A stretch of 17,606 bases of DNA from an uncultured Eubacteriales bacterium (GCA_900317215.1 ONFW01000029.1:1-17606), one strand, 5' to 3'. Positions 1 to 8,707 are shown, counted from the stretch's first letter. Notes: generated by a model not told the origin, from the letters alone. Numbers and translations are program-made.

Positions 1-3000
1 CTCGATATGTCGCCCAAAAACCTTGAAAGGGTATTGTATTTCGTATCCTTCGTCGTTACCGATCCGGGCAATACGCCCCTTGAATACAAGCAGCTTCTTA
101 CCGACGCGGAGTACCGCGAGGCGCAGCGCGAATACGGCGCAAAGAGCTTTAAGGCGGGCATGGGCGCGGAGGCGATCCGCGAGCTGCTCATGCAGCTCGA
201 CCTTGCAAAGACGGCGGCGGAGCTGCGCGAGGAGGTCGAAAATTCCTCCGGTCAAAAGCGCACGAACGCGATAAAGCGGCTTGAGGTTATTGAATCGTTC
301 CTAAAGAGCGGCAACAGACCCGAATGGATAATTCTCGACGTGCTGCCGGTCATCCCGCCGGAGATCCGCCCGATGGTGCAGCTCGACGGCGGCCGCTTCG
401 CAACGAGCGACCTTAACGACCTTTACCGCAGGGTAATAAACAGAAACAACCGTCTCAACAGACTTCTCGAGCTCAATGCTCCCGATATAATAATCCGCAA
501 CGAGAAGCGTATGCTTCAGGAGGCTGTTGACGCTCTCATAGACAACGGCAGAAGAGGCAGACCCGTTACAGGCCCCAACAACAGGGCGCTCAAATCCCTC
601 TCTGATATGCTAAAGGGCAAGCAGGGACGTTTCCGTCAGAACCTTCTCGGCAAGCGTGTTGACTATTCGGGACGTTCCGTTATCGTTGTAGGCCCTGAGC
701 TGAAAATGTATCAGTGCGGTCTGCCGAAGGAAATGGCTCTTGAGCTGTTCAAGCCCTTTGTTATGAAGATACTCGTTGAGAGCGGTCAGGCGCAGAACAT
801 CAAGGCGGCAAGAAAGGCTGTTGAAAGGGCAAAGCCCGAGGTCTGGGACGCTCTTGAAAGAGTTATCAAGGGTCATCCGGTAATGCTCAACCGTGCGCCG
901 ACTCTTCACAGACTCGGCATACAGGCGTTTGAGCCTGTGCTTGTTGAGGGTAAGGCTCTCAAGCTGCATCCGCTGGCTTGTACGGCGTTCAATGCGGACT
1001 TCGACGGCGACCAGATGGCTGTTCACGTTCCGCTTTCTGCTGAGGCTCAGGCAGAGGCACGTTTCCTCATGCTTGCTGCCAACAACCTGCTCAAGCCCTC
1101 GGACGGAAAACCTGTTACCGTTCCTACACAGGACATGGTGCTCGGCTCCTACTACCTTACGCTTGACAAGGACGGCGAGCCCGGAGAGGGTAAGATATTC
1201 AGAGATACCAACGAGGCTATAATGGCGTATGAAACAAAGGTCGTCAGCCTCCATGCAAAGATAAAGGTTCGCCGTGAGGGCGAATGGATGGGTGAAAAGC
1301 GCTCCGTGCTTATCGACACAACGGTGGGGCGGATCATCTTTAACAGACCCATTCCGCAGGATCTTGGCTATGTTGACAGATCGGATCCCGATAACTTCAT
1401 GAAGTATGAGATAGACTTCCTCGTAGGCAAAAAGCAGCTTGGCAAGATCATCGACAAATGCATCAAAAAGCACGGCTCACAGATAACCTCAAGAGTTCTT
1501 GATGATGTCAAGGCTCAGGGCTATCGCTACTCCACTAAGGGAGCTATCACCGTTGCAGTATGCGATGCGGAGATACCGCCTGCCAAGAAGGAGATCATTA
1601 AAAATGCCGAGGTTGAGATAGATAAGGTCACAAAAATGTTCAGACGAGGCTTTATGTCCGACATGGAGCGTTATCTCAATGTTCTTAAGATATGGGAAAA
1701 GGCTACAGACGATGTTACCGCGGCACTTCAGGCTAATCTCGGCAGGTACAACCCGATATTCATGATGGCTGATTCCGGCGCCCGTGGTTCTATCAGCCAG
1801 ATAAGACAGCTTGCAGGTATGCGAGGACTTATTGCAAATACCTCTGGTAAGACGATCGAGATCCCGATCAGAGCTAACTACCGTGAGGGTCTTAATATTC
1901 TTGAATACTTCATTTCATCCCGAGGCGCAAGAAAGGGACTTGCCGATACTGCGCTCCGTACTGCTGACTCAGGTTACCTTACAAGACGTCTTGTTGACGT
2001 TTCTCAGGAGGTCATCATTCGTGAGGACGACTGCGGCACCTCGGACGGTATAGTGGTATACGATGTCAAGGACGGCAACTCGGTCATTGAGCCTATGCAC
2101 GAGAGACTCCAGGGAAGATATCTCTGTGAGGATTTCAAGGATCCCGAGACAGGTGAGGTGCTTGTTTCGAGCGATAAAATGATGGATGAGCATGACGCCG
2201 ATATCATCATCGGCAAAGGGATCAAGTCGATCAAGATCCGTTCGATCATCGACTGCAGGGCAAAGCACGGCGTATGCCGCAAGTGCTATGGCTCCAACCT
2301 TGCCAACGGAATGCCTGTTACGATAGGAGAGGCTGTGGGCATCATTGCAGCGCAGTCCATTGGTGAGCCCGGTACTCAGCTCACGATGAGAACCTTCCAT
2401 ACGGGCGGCGTTGCAGGAGGCTCCGATATCACACGAGGTCTGCCAAGAGTTGAGGAACTGTTTGAGGCAAGAAAGCCGAAGCATCTTGCCATTATCAGTG
2501 AGATAGGCGGCAAGGTCACCTTTGAGGAGATCAAGAAGAACCGTCACGCAGTTATAACAGACACCGAGACTGGAGAGAAGAAAGAATATCTCATTCCGTT
2601 CGGCTCAAGGACGAGCGTGAGCGATGGTCAGATCATAGAAGCAGGCGATCTTATTACAGAAGGCTCTGTCAATCCCCATGATGTTCTCACGATAAAGGGA
2701 ACTGCCGCAGTGCAGGACTACCTTATCAAGGAGGTACAGTCTGCATACCGTCAGCAGGGTGTTGATATCAACGACAAGCATATTGAGGTCATCATTCGTC
2801 AGATGATGAGGAAGATACGCATAGACGAAGCAGGAGACACAGAGCTTCTGCCCGGTTCGCTTGTTGACAAGGGAGAATACTATGCCGAGAATGAAAAGGT
2901 CGAAAAGCGCATTGCTGCAGGCGAGCAGGGTCTGACCCTTGCGACCTACACGCCGCTTCTGCTCGGTATTACAAAGGCTTCTCTTGCCACGGACAGCTTC

Positions 3001-3192
3001 CTGTCGGCAGCGTCCTTCCAGGAGACAACGAGAGTTCTGACAGACGCCGCTATCAAGGGCAAGTCAGATCCGCTGCTCGGCCTTAAGGAAAATGTCATTA
3101 TCGGCAAGCTTGTTCCTGCGGGAACAGGTATGCACCGCTACAGCGATGTTGAGATAGAGCCGATAGAAGCAGCCCCGGAGGGCAGCGAATGA
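1..3192 (+). CDS. rpoC: DNA-directed RNA polymerase subunit beta' (5' truncated by window edge)
   Basis: Catalytic beta' subunit of RNA polymerase. The frame is open from base 1 (Leu-Asp, then Met at 7), so that Met is internal and roughly 120 N-terminal codons lie outside, judging by remembered Firmicutes RpoC proteins of about 1200 residues. Visible landmarks: the Mg-binding NADFDGDQM at 991-1017, the bridge-helix and trigger-loop region around 1760-2010, and the C-terminal zinc site with Cys codons at 2032, 2254, 2275 and 2284 (last three in CRAKHGVCRKC). No large lineage insertion is seen. Stop TGA at 3190-3192 is followed by a strong terminator. The first roughly 420 bases are richer in GC and use GCG and CGC far more than the rest, which is odd inside one gene. 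Product identity is certain; rpoB would be expected just upstream. Confidence 0.98.
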   Translation, partial: LDMSPKNLERVLYFVSFVVTDPGNTPLEYKQLLTDAEYREAQREYGAKSFKAGMGAEAIRELLMQLDLAKTAAELREEVENSSGQKRTNAIKRLEVIESFLKSGNRPEWIILDVLPVIPPEIRPMVQLDGGRFATSDLNDLYRRVINRNNRLNRLLELNAPDIIIRNEKRMLQEAVDALIDNGRRGRPVTGPNNRALKSLSDMLKGKQGRFRQNLLGKRVDYSGRSVIVVGPELKMYQCGLPKEMALELFKPFVMKILVESGQAQNIKAARKAVERAKPEVWDALERVIKGHPVMLNRAPTLHRLGIQAFEPVLVEGKALKLHPLACTAFNADFDGDQMAVHVPLSAEAQAEARFLMLAANNLLKPSDGKPVTVPTQDMVLGSYYLTLDKDGEPGEGKIFRDTNEAIMAYETKVVSLHAKIKVRREGEWMGEKRSVLIDTTVGRIIFNRPIPQDLGYVDRSDPDNFMKYEIDFLVGKKQLGKIIDKCIKKHGSQITSRVLDDVKAQGYRYSTKGAITVAVCDAEIPPAKKEIIKNAEVEIDKVTKMFRRGFMSDMERYLNVLKIWEKATDDVTAALQANLGRYNPIFMMADSGARGSISQIRQLAGMRGLIANTSGKTIEIPIRANYREGLNILEYFISSRGARKGLADTALRTADSGYLTRRLVDVSQEVIIREDDCGTSDGIVVYDVKDGNSVIEPMHERLQGRYLCEDFKDPETGEVLVSSDKMMDEHDADIIIGKGIKSIKIRSIIDCRAKHGVCRKCYGSNLANGMPVTIGEAVGIIAAQSIGEPGTQLTMRTFHTGGVAGGSDITRGLPRVEELFEARKPKHLAIISEIGGKVTFEEIKKNRHAVITDTETGEKKEYLIPFGSRTSVSDGQIIEAGDLITEGSVNPHDVLTIKGTAAVQDYLIKEVQSAYRQQGVDINDKHIEVIIRQMMRKIRIDEAGDTELLPGSLVDKGEYYAENEKVEKRIAAGEQGLTLATYTPLLLGITKASLATDSFLSAASFQETTRVLTDAAIKGKSDPLLGLKENVIIGKLVPAGTGMHRYSDVEIEPIEAAPEGSE

Positions 3193-3253
3193 GCGCTCTT
3201 GACTTATTGCCGGAGCTCCGCAGCTGACTAAAGCTAAGCATTGCAAATAAAAC

Positions 3254-3300
3254 AATCAGGGACATAACAGGATCAGCGTTCTGTTATGTCCCTGATTTTT
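3254..3300 (+). terminator. Rho-independent terminator of rpoC
   Basis: A perfect 17-bp stem pairs 3254-3270 with 3281-3297 around a 10-nt loop, and the 3' arm ends in a T-run (3296-3300). It sits 61 bases after the rpoC stop. The bases before it (AAATAAAACAA) give a moderately T-rich tail on the other strand, so it could also stop leftward transcription from the convergent transglutaminase operon. Confidence 0.92.
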
Positions 3301-3329
3301 ATGTTTATCCTGAATCTGTGAAAGTTCAA

Positions 3330-3424
3330 AGTAAAAAAGTTTCGCTCAAGCCTTTGAAAAGGCTTGCAGGATCCAAGGACAGAGTCCTTGGTCGCTGCCC
3401 GCAGGCAGCGAAACTCTTTTTACT
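3330..3424. repeat. Compact multi-hairpin intergenic repeat (REP/MITE-like)
   Basis: The ends are inverted copies of each other: 3330-3346 (AGTAAAAAAGTTTCGCT) pairs with 3407-3424 with one bulged base. Inside are three consecutive perfect hairpins: 3347-3354/3359-3366 (8 bp, 4-nt loop), 3373-3380/3384-3391 (8 bp, 3-nt loop) and 3393-3399/3404-3410 (7 bp, 4-nt loop). The third hairpin competes with the outer stem for 3407-3410. No credible reading frame fills it. On the minus strand the outer arm ends in a T6 run, so it could end the ybaK-to-transglutaminase transcript. From memory, very similar CAAGCC/GGCTTG plus CCAAGG/CCTTGG modules are scattered between genes in Ruminococcus genomes; I cannot verify copy number here. 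Confidence 0.75.
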
Positions 3425-3488
3425 GAGAATCCCTCGTCAAGTGGCGAAGCTGTTGGGCTCATGCCTGTGGAGTTCAGAATTATTCTAC

Positions 3489-5942
3489 TCAACCTGTCGG
3501 GCAGTTATAGATGAATCTGTAGATCGGTTTTTTGATAATAGGTGCTTTGGAGTAAAGTTCGGCTGAAATGCTGCGGTAGATCTTCTCTACATAGTCGCGC
3601 TCCTCCTTTGTGATCTCCCTGTCCGAATAGTTCGCCTCAAGCATTATCCTGATGAGCCGTGATGCTGAGGAAATGTCCATGCAGTCAAGCTCATTGGCTA
3701 ACATCTGAGCAAAGTCTGTTTCGGAGCCGGTATACTCCTTCAGTCTGCCTGCACGGTGCAGGAGCTTTATTATTTTGTCAAAAAGTCTGCGGCAGCTCAT
3801 AGAGGAAAGCTTTGAAAGTATGACCCTTCGCCTTATTATGAAGAATATGACAGCTCCGACGGCGGCGATGATGATGAAAATGAACGAGGCGGCAAATACC
3901 CCCTTTGACGAAGAAGCAACAAAGCCGAAAAAGCCTGCATCGCCGTTATTAGAGGAGGAATGTTCCCTGAATTTCCAGCCGTGACGATCCATTGAGGCTC
4001 TCATAGTGCTCTCATCATAGCCGGGATAGTGGCAGCGCATAGTTCCATCCGCCGTGGGCGTGACCTCGACCGGGACCCAGCCGTAGTCGTCAAGAAAGAT
4101 CTCGACCCAGGCGTGGGCGTATTTTCCGTTTATAGTGGCTGTGTATTTACCTGTGCCGTGATCACTGCGGGAAAAAGCCGAGGACGGTACAGCAAAGCCT
4201 GTGGCGTATCTTGACGGTATTCCGTACATCCTGTACATCATTGCTGCTGCAGAGGCAAAATGCACACAGTAGCCGAGTCCGTTGTCAAAGAGAAAATAAT
4301 CCACTACGTCCTTGTTTAAGGGTGTATTGCCGGGTGTGGTGGAGTAAGCGGCCTTATTCTGCAGGGTGACAAGGATATAGGTCGTAATATCGTCAAGCTC
4401 GCTCAGAGGAGTAGCTTTGCAATGGCTGATGAGCCTTTCCTGCTCCTTTGGATAGGTCGTGTAGCTTCTCTTGATGATATCCTTGTAGCGGGAGAGAGCA
4501 GCCTTGTATACGCTTTCTCCCGAGAGAGCCTCATTGGCGTTGAGATTATTTATCGAAAGATATGAGGTGGTATAGCTTGCTGTGATAGAGCTGTTGGAGT
4601 AATAATTGTTTTTTATTCTTGCTGAGCTGTCCTTTGCCCCGTATGGAATAAATTTGCTGTCCTCAAGTGAGGAGTTGAGGATATCTGCCATAAAGTTGAC
4701 TGCTCTGTCATTGCTGAGATAGCCGTACTGCTCCCCCACGGTATCAATTATCAGATAGGTCACACCGTTTTCTGTAACTGTGGAAAAGTAATTGTCATTG
4801 AGTATGGTGTCCGAATCGATCATAAAATACATCTCGCTGATCGGGTCTGACGAGCCAAGGTCGAGATAATAGAACGAATAGGGTATCGTGCCGTTATAGC
4901 TCATATAGGTGTCATATATTAGAGTTACAGCGGGTATTTCGGAGTATGTGACCGCACCATTTGCATCCGGCGCCACCCCAAAGGCGGAAGTCCAGTAGCT
5001 GTCCCTGTAGTCCATGCCTGTATATCCCTTAAGATACAGCGTGTCGGTGGGTCTTTGGTCAACAGTGAGCCTTAGCTGATCCATGCTGGTCTGGAACAGG
5101 TTGCCTCTGCTGACGTTGCCGTCGCTGAAGCTGCTGCCGAGGTTTGAGTTTGTGATACGGGATATAGTATCCTTGATGAAGTTGTCCGTTTCGTAAGCCC
5201 AGCTAAAAAGAGATCTTTCGCCTGCGACTTCGATTGCAAAGGCGGGAACGAGGGTCATCACCACGACGGCTATCGCCAGAACGGTGCTGAGAATGTTAAT
5301 CTTCGGGCGGTGCTTGCTTTTCATAACTCCTCTTCCGCTTCTTCTTTCGGACATGTTCACGACAATGAAGCCTGCCTCAAAGATAATGATGAGGAAAAGA
5401 TTGAGAGGATCCATTTTGTGTCCTAAAACAGGAACAAGAATGATGAGCACAAGTCCTGAGGTCAGCAGGATCGAATGATTTCTTATCACGAATTCGAGAG
5501 AGAACAGGAAGAATATCGCAAGCAGTATAAGTATCAGGATAAAGACGGTATCTAAATTCAGCCCGTCAAGAGAGGACTGATATTTCATCATGATCTTTAT
5601 TCTGACAGTTGTTCTGTATACCTGCGGCACGAGAAGCACGGCAGAAATACCGGTGAGCAGAGCGGTCACTATAATGAATATCCTGCTGTGACGGGTATAA
5701 AGATACCAGAAGCCTGTTACGACAAGAGCCATTATACCCATTATCAACAGAGAAAACGTGGTGATCCCTATACCGATAAGATCAAGCACAGTGAAAGCTA
5801 TGCCCGTCATGCCGAGAATATAGAGGATTATCAGCACGGGCGAGCCGGGGATCATGCGCTGCCGCTGCTTCGCCTTTTTTCTTTCCTTTGCGTCTTTAAT
5901 GGTACGCATTGTTGTTATCTTGATGCTTTTGATAGTTACCAC
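3489..5942 (-). CDS. TgpA-like membrane transglutaminase-family protein
   Basis: Predicted membrane protein with an external transglutaminase-like (papain-fold) domain. An Arg/Lys-rich start (residues 13-30) precedes about seven membrane spans (roughly 32-235), then an extracellular region to about 680, one more span (about 683-703) and a cytoplasmic tail resembling the DUF4129 region of TgpA proteins. The transglutaminase core shows Cys559 in GLGYCVHFASAAAMM and His610 in YAHAWVEIF. The third triad position reads VPVEVTP, so Glu626 stands where many relatives have Asp; I recall this variant from clostridial homologues. Substrate is unknown. It is the last gene of the moxR operon, 6 nt after the DUF58 gene and in the same frame. 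The start is uncertain: GTG at 5942 has only a close-set AAGG, and ATG at 5909 has no clear ribosome site. Confidence 0.85.
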   Translation of the reverse strand: MVTIKSIKITTMRTIKDAKERKKAKQRQRMIPGSPVLIILYILGMTGIAFTVLDLIGIGITTFSLLIMGIMALVVTGFWYLYTRHSRIFIIVTALLTGISAVLLVPQVYRTTVRIKIMMKYQSSLDGLNLDTVFILILILLAIFFLFSLEFVIRNHSILLTSGLVLIILVPVLGHKMDPLNLFLIIIFEAGFIVVNMSERRSGRGVMKSKHRPKINILSTVLAIAVVVMTLVPAFAIEVAGERSLFSWAYETDNFIKDTISRITNSNLGSSFSDGNVSRGNLFQTSMDQLRLTVDQRPTDTLYLKGYTGMDYRDSYWTSAFGVAPDANGAVTYSEIPAVTLIYDTYMSYNGTIPYSFYYLDLGSSDPISEMYFMIDSDTILNDNYFSTVTENGVTYLIIDTVGEQYGYLSNDRAVNFMADILNSSLEDSKFIPYGAKDSSARIKNNYYSNSSITASYTTSYLSINNLNANEALSGESVYKAALSRYKDIIKRSYTTYPKEQERLISHCKATPLSELDDITTYILVTLQNKAAYSTTPGNTPLNKDVVDYFLFDNGLGYCVHFASAAAMMYRMYGIPSRYATGFAVPSSAFSRSDHGTGKYTATINGKYAHAWVEIFLDDYGWVPVEVTPTADGTMRCHYPGYDESTMRASMDRHGWKFREHSSSNNGDAGFFGFVASSSKGVFAASFIFIIIAAVGAVIFFIIRRRVILSKLSSMSCRRLFDKIIKLLHRAGRLKEYTGSETDFAQMLANELDCMDISSASRLIRIMLEANYSDREITKEERDYVEKIYRSISAELYSKAPIIKKPIYRFIYNCPTG

Positions 5943-5948
5943 CTGCCT

Positions 5949-7037
5949 TTACAGCCTGAAAGCAAGGGAGGCAAGCTCCGTTTTTATTATCTGTCTGTTG
6001 AACTGATAGACGGGTCTTCCCGAGAAGTACCATTCAAGTCCGGTGTTTATCAGCATAGTGCCTGTTTTGTCCTGCGGAAGAAGAGATAAAAACTCCGTAC
6101 TATCACAGCTCTTGTCCGCAAGATAGAGCCTGCCGAGCATTTCGGGACAGTCGTCACGGGTCTTTATCTCAAAGGACACAAGACCCTTTTTGTTGTTATC
6201 ATACCAATGCACGCAGAACATGACATCCTTTTCAAGAAAAGAGCATATCACCGACAGGACAAGCTCATAAAAGGCGTCAAACACCTCGGTAGAGTTTTTT
6301 TCGGGGGCGGAGGCTTCGAGATACAGGTCGATTATCCTGTCGTTCTCCTTGCAGAATTCCTTTACCCAGACGGAATCCGTGCGCGCACTGTAGTTGCGGT
6401 GTATATATTTGGTAAGGTCGCCGGGGCGGTATTCCCTTATCTGTCTGACCTCGCTGTGGTCGTCTCCGGGCTTGTTGGATATCGTATCAGTGAGCGGGAG
6501 ATCATCAAAGCTGCCGTAGGGCGATGTGATGATGTTCATTTTTGTGTCTACAGGAAAGACGAGAAGCTCCCCTTTTTCGCTGAGCTTTTTGCCGGAGTAG
6601 AATACCGACATAGGGTCGTAGACACGCAGCCTTTTCATCTGTATCTCAATGACCCCGCAGTATGGAGCCTTTAAATAAAACTCGGAAAGCTCGTTCTTGT
6701 CTGCGTTATTTCCGCCCGAGCAGCCAAAGAGCTTTTTCTTTAAGGGCTTTTTGTCGGTGGAATATTTTATCAGCAGAGTCAGCCTGTAGCGGTTTACAGG
6801 CAGACGGCTTCGGTTGGAACTCTTTACCTCAATGGGGCGCTCTGCATTTTTGAGCGTGATCATATGGTCTCTTTTGAACGACACTGAGAGCTTTCTCTTC
6901 TGTATTATGCTCATGACAGAAAGAACAACGATGAGAAGACCTATACAGACGGCAAGCGTCATGATATAGGTCTGTCTGAATATGCCGGCGATATACCATA
7001 AAACAAAAACGATCAGTAAAGCTGTTATCCCCTTCAT
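5949..7037 (-). CDS. DUF58 domain-containing membrane protein
   Basis: A 362-residue protein with two N-terminal membrane spans (about 4-20 and 25-43) and a cytoplasmic region holding the DUF58 signature REYRPGD at 201-207, followed by IHRNYSAR (212-219). Most DUF58 proteins I know have a Trp after the His (IHW); here it is Arg. DUF58 proteins have a fold related to von Willebrand A domains and regularly sit between a MoxR ATPase and a transglutaminase, but their biochemical role is not settled. Its ATG overlaps the moxR stop by four bases (ATGA at 7034-7037), pointing to translational coupling. Its TAA is followed, in frame, by only two codons before the GTG proposed for the next gene. Confidence 0.88.
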   Translation of the reverse strand: MKGITALLIVFVLWYIAGIFRQTYIMTLAVCIGLLIVVLSVMSIIQKRKLSVSFKRDHMITLKNAERPIEVKSSNRSRLPVNRYRLTLLIKYSTDKKPLKKKLFGCSGGNNADKNELSEFYLKAPYCGVIEIQMKRLRVYDPMSVFYSGKKLSEKGELLVFPVDTKMNIITSPYGSFDDLPLTDTISNKPGDDHSEVRQIREYRPGDLTKYIHRNYSARTDSVWVKEFCKENDRIIDLYLEASAPEKNSTEVFDAFYELVLSVICSFLEKDVMFCVHWYDNNKKGLVSFEIKTRDDCPEMLGRLYLADKSCDSTEFLSLLPQDKTGTMLINTGLEWYFSGRPVYQFNRQIIKTELASLAFRL

Positions 7038-7987
7038 TTTGAGGCTCCCAGGTAAGGCAGGGGGACTTTTTTTATCAGGTCTTCAACTATTTCATCCCTT
7101 GTATTGCCGTTCATTTTTGCGGTCATGCTGAGTGTCATTCTGTGGAAAAGCACATAGGGAAGCTGTGTTGTAACGTCGGAGGGAATGACATAGTTTCTTC
7201 CCTGGAGCCATGCGTATGCCTTGGAGGTCTTGACAAGGGCAATGGTGGCGCGGGGGCTCGCACCCTTTTCTATCAGCGGGTGATCTCTTGTTGCGGTAAC
7301 GAGTCTGAGGATATAGTCGTAGACTATGTCCTTGATATATATCTGATGTATCTGCGCCTGCATAGTGAGAAAATCCTCTTTCGTGATCACAGGAGAGATC
7401 ACATCGGTCCTTGTTCCTGCACCTGCAGTTTTTGCTATTTCAAGCTCGCTGTTATAATCGGGGTAGCCCAACGACAGTGTTATCATAAAGCGGTCTATCT
7501 GAGCCTCCGGAAGAAGCTGTGTGCCTGCTGCGCCCGAAGGATTCTGAGTGGCTATTACAAGGAACGGAGCAGGTACCTCTCTTGTTACTCCGTCGACCGA
7601 GACCTTTCTTTCCTCCATGACCTCAAGGAGGGCGGACTGTGTTTTGGGAGAGGTACGATTGATCTCGTCCGCAAGGAGGATATTGCAGAAGATACTGCCC
7701 TCCTGATAAACAAATTTTTCCTGCTCTCTGCGGTAAACGGAAAAGCCCGTGAGGTCCGAGGGCATTACATCGGGTGTGAACTGAACTCTTTTACATTCCA
7801 GACCCATGGCTTTTGAAAAGGCTATCGCAAGCGTTGTTTTACCAACGCCGGGGATATCCTCAAGCAGAACATGACCGTTTGCGAGAAATGAAGTGAGTAT
7901 TTCGAGAGTTTCGGTTTTTTTTCCGAGTACAGCGCTGTTTACTGTGTTAAGAACCTGATATGCTTTTGAAGGGTATGATGTGTCCAT
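7034..7987 (-). CDS. MoxR-family AAA+ ATPase
   Basis: A 317-residue chaperone-like ATPase. It shows Walker A PGVGKTT (about 46-52), Walker B ILLADEINR (103-111), sensor 1 ATQNPSG (146-152) and the Arg-finger region QIDRF (163-167), the standard MoxR layout with a C-terminal lid. MoxR proteins are thought to remodel or insert cofactors into partner proteins, often VWA proteins; the substrate here is unknown. The frame could open at a TTG at 8011, but ATG at 7987 is preferred because AGAGGTGA lies just upstream of it and the TTG would overlap ybaK. Sixteen bases separate it from ybaK and it overlaps the DUF58 start, so the four genes form one transcription unit. Confidence 0.93.
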   Translation of the reverse strand: MDTSYPSKAYQVLNTVNSAVLGKKTETLEILTSFLANGHVLLEDIPGVGKTTLAIAFSKAMGLECKRVQFTPDVMPSDLTGFSVYRREQEKFVYQEGSIFCNILLADEINRTSPKTQSALLEVMEERKVSVDGVTREVPAPFLVIATQNPSGAAGTQLLPEAQIDRFMITLSLGYPDYNSELEIAKTAGAGTRTDVISPVITKEDFLTMQAQIHQIYIKDIVYDYILRLVTATRDHPLIEKGASPRATIALVKTSKAYAWLQGRNYVIPSDVTTQLPYVLFHRMTLSMTAKMNGNTRDEIVEDLIKKVPLPYLGASK

Positions 7988-8003
7988 GTTTTCACCTCTG
8001 TAG

Positions 8004-8483
8004 TCAGTCAATAATGATATCGCCCAGCGAGAAGGGTATTACCTGTTTGAGATCCATAAGCGACATCTCGATCTGAAAGCCTATCCTGCCGCCGCTGAAG
8101 CAGATCGTCTCATACTCAAGGGCGGAGATATGTATTGTTGTGGGAAAGAATTTTTTCATGCCGATAGGGGAGCAGCCCCCGTGTACATACCCTGTCAGAG
8201 GAAGCAGCTCCTTTGATTTGAGCATGGCTATTGATTTTTCTCCTGCTATCGCCGCCGCCTTTTTCAGATCAAGCTCACGGTCAACAGGAACGAGAAACAC
8301 ATAATGTGCGCCCGTTTTTCCAACGGTAACAAGCGTTTTGAATACTCTTGAGGGGTCCTCACCGAGCACCTGTGCTATCTCCATGCCGTTCACCGCATCG
8401 GTATCCGTGTAATAATGCTCCTTATAGCTTATCCCCATGCTGTCGAGTTTTCGCATTGCGTTGGTTTTTGTATCCTTTGCCAC
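8004..8483 (-). CDS. ybaK: Cys-tRNA(Pro) deacylase, YbaK/EbsC family
   Basis: A 159-residue trans-editing enzyme that removes Cys (or Ala) wrongly attached to tRNA(Pro). The fold's key features are present: the FKTLV segment with the conserved catalytic-region Lys (Lys49) and the GGCSPIG loop (102-108). Length matches the family. The start is GTG at 8483, supported by AAGGAGAG a few bases upstream; no better start is available. It leads the moxR operon and has a good promoter at 8514-8542. Its link to the MoxR genes is probably only shared transcription, since nothing in the sequence ties tRNA editing to the membrane module. Confidence 0.93.
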   Translation of the reverse strand: MAKDTKTNAMRKLDSMGISYKEHYYTDTDAVNGMEIAQVLGEDPSRVFKTLVTVGKTGAHYVFLVPVDRELDLKKAAAIAGEKSIAMLKSKELLPLTGYVHGGCSPIGMKKFFPTTIHISALEYETICFSGGRIGFQIEMSLMDLKQVIPFSLGDIIID

Positions 8484-8513
8484 GTTTCTCTCTCCTTTTT
8501 TTCACCTGAAATT

Positions 8514-8542
8514 ATTCTATCATTTCTATTCCGATTTTTCAA
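8514..8542 (-). promoter_or_regulatory. Sigma-A-type promoter for ybaK-moxR operon
   Basis: Reading the minus strand: TTGAAA (8537-8542), a 17-nt spacer, then TAGAAT (8514-8519) preceded by TGA, an extended -10. It lies about 30 bases above the ybaK start. Spacing is ideal and both hexamers match consensus well. Confidence 0.75.
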
Positions 8543-8707
8543 TACTTGTGCAGTGCCTGTGAAATCCCTTTTCCGGCGCTCATTCTGTCAGGCAGAAGCA
8601 GTATCAATGCAGGAGCCGTAGTAAAAGCTTGCCCACGAAGCGAATGGACAGATAAAAATTATTAAAAAAAAATATGGATTTTTTGGAAGAAGTATGTTAT
8701 TATAAAA

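Noticed and set aside
610..1473. A 287-codon open frame on the minus strand opposite rpoC
   Set aside because: It lies wholly opposite the conserved rpoC catalytic region, shows no ribosome site or recognisable domain, and is explained by the codon bias of rpoC.
7988..8011. TTG start at 8011 for the MoxR gene
   Set aside because: The ATG at 7987 has AGAGGTGA at correct spacing and avoids overlap with ybaK.
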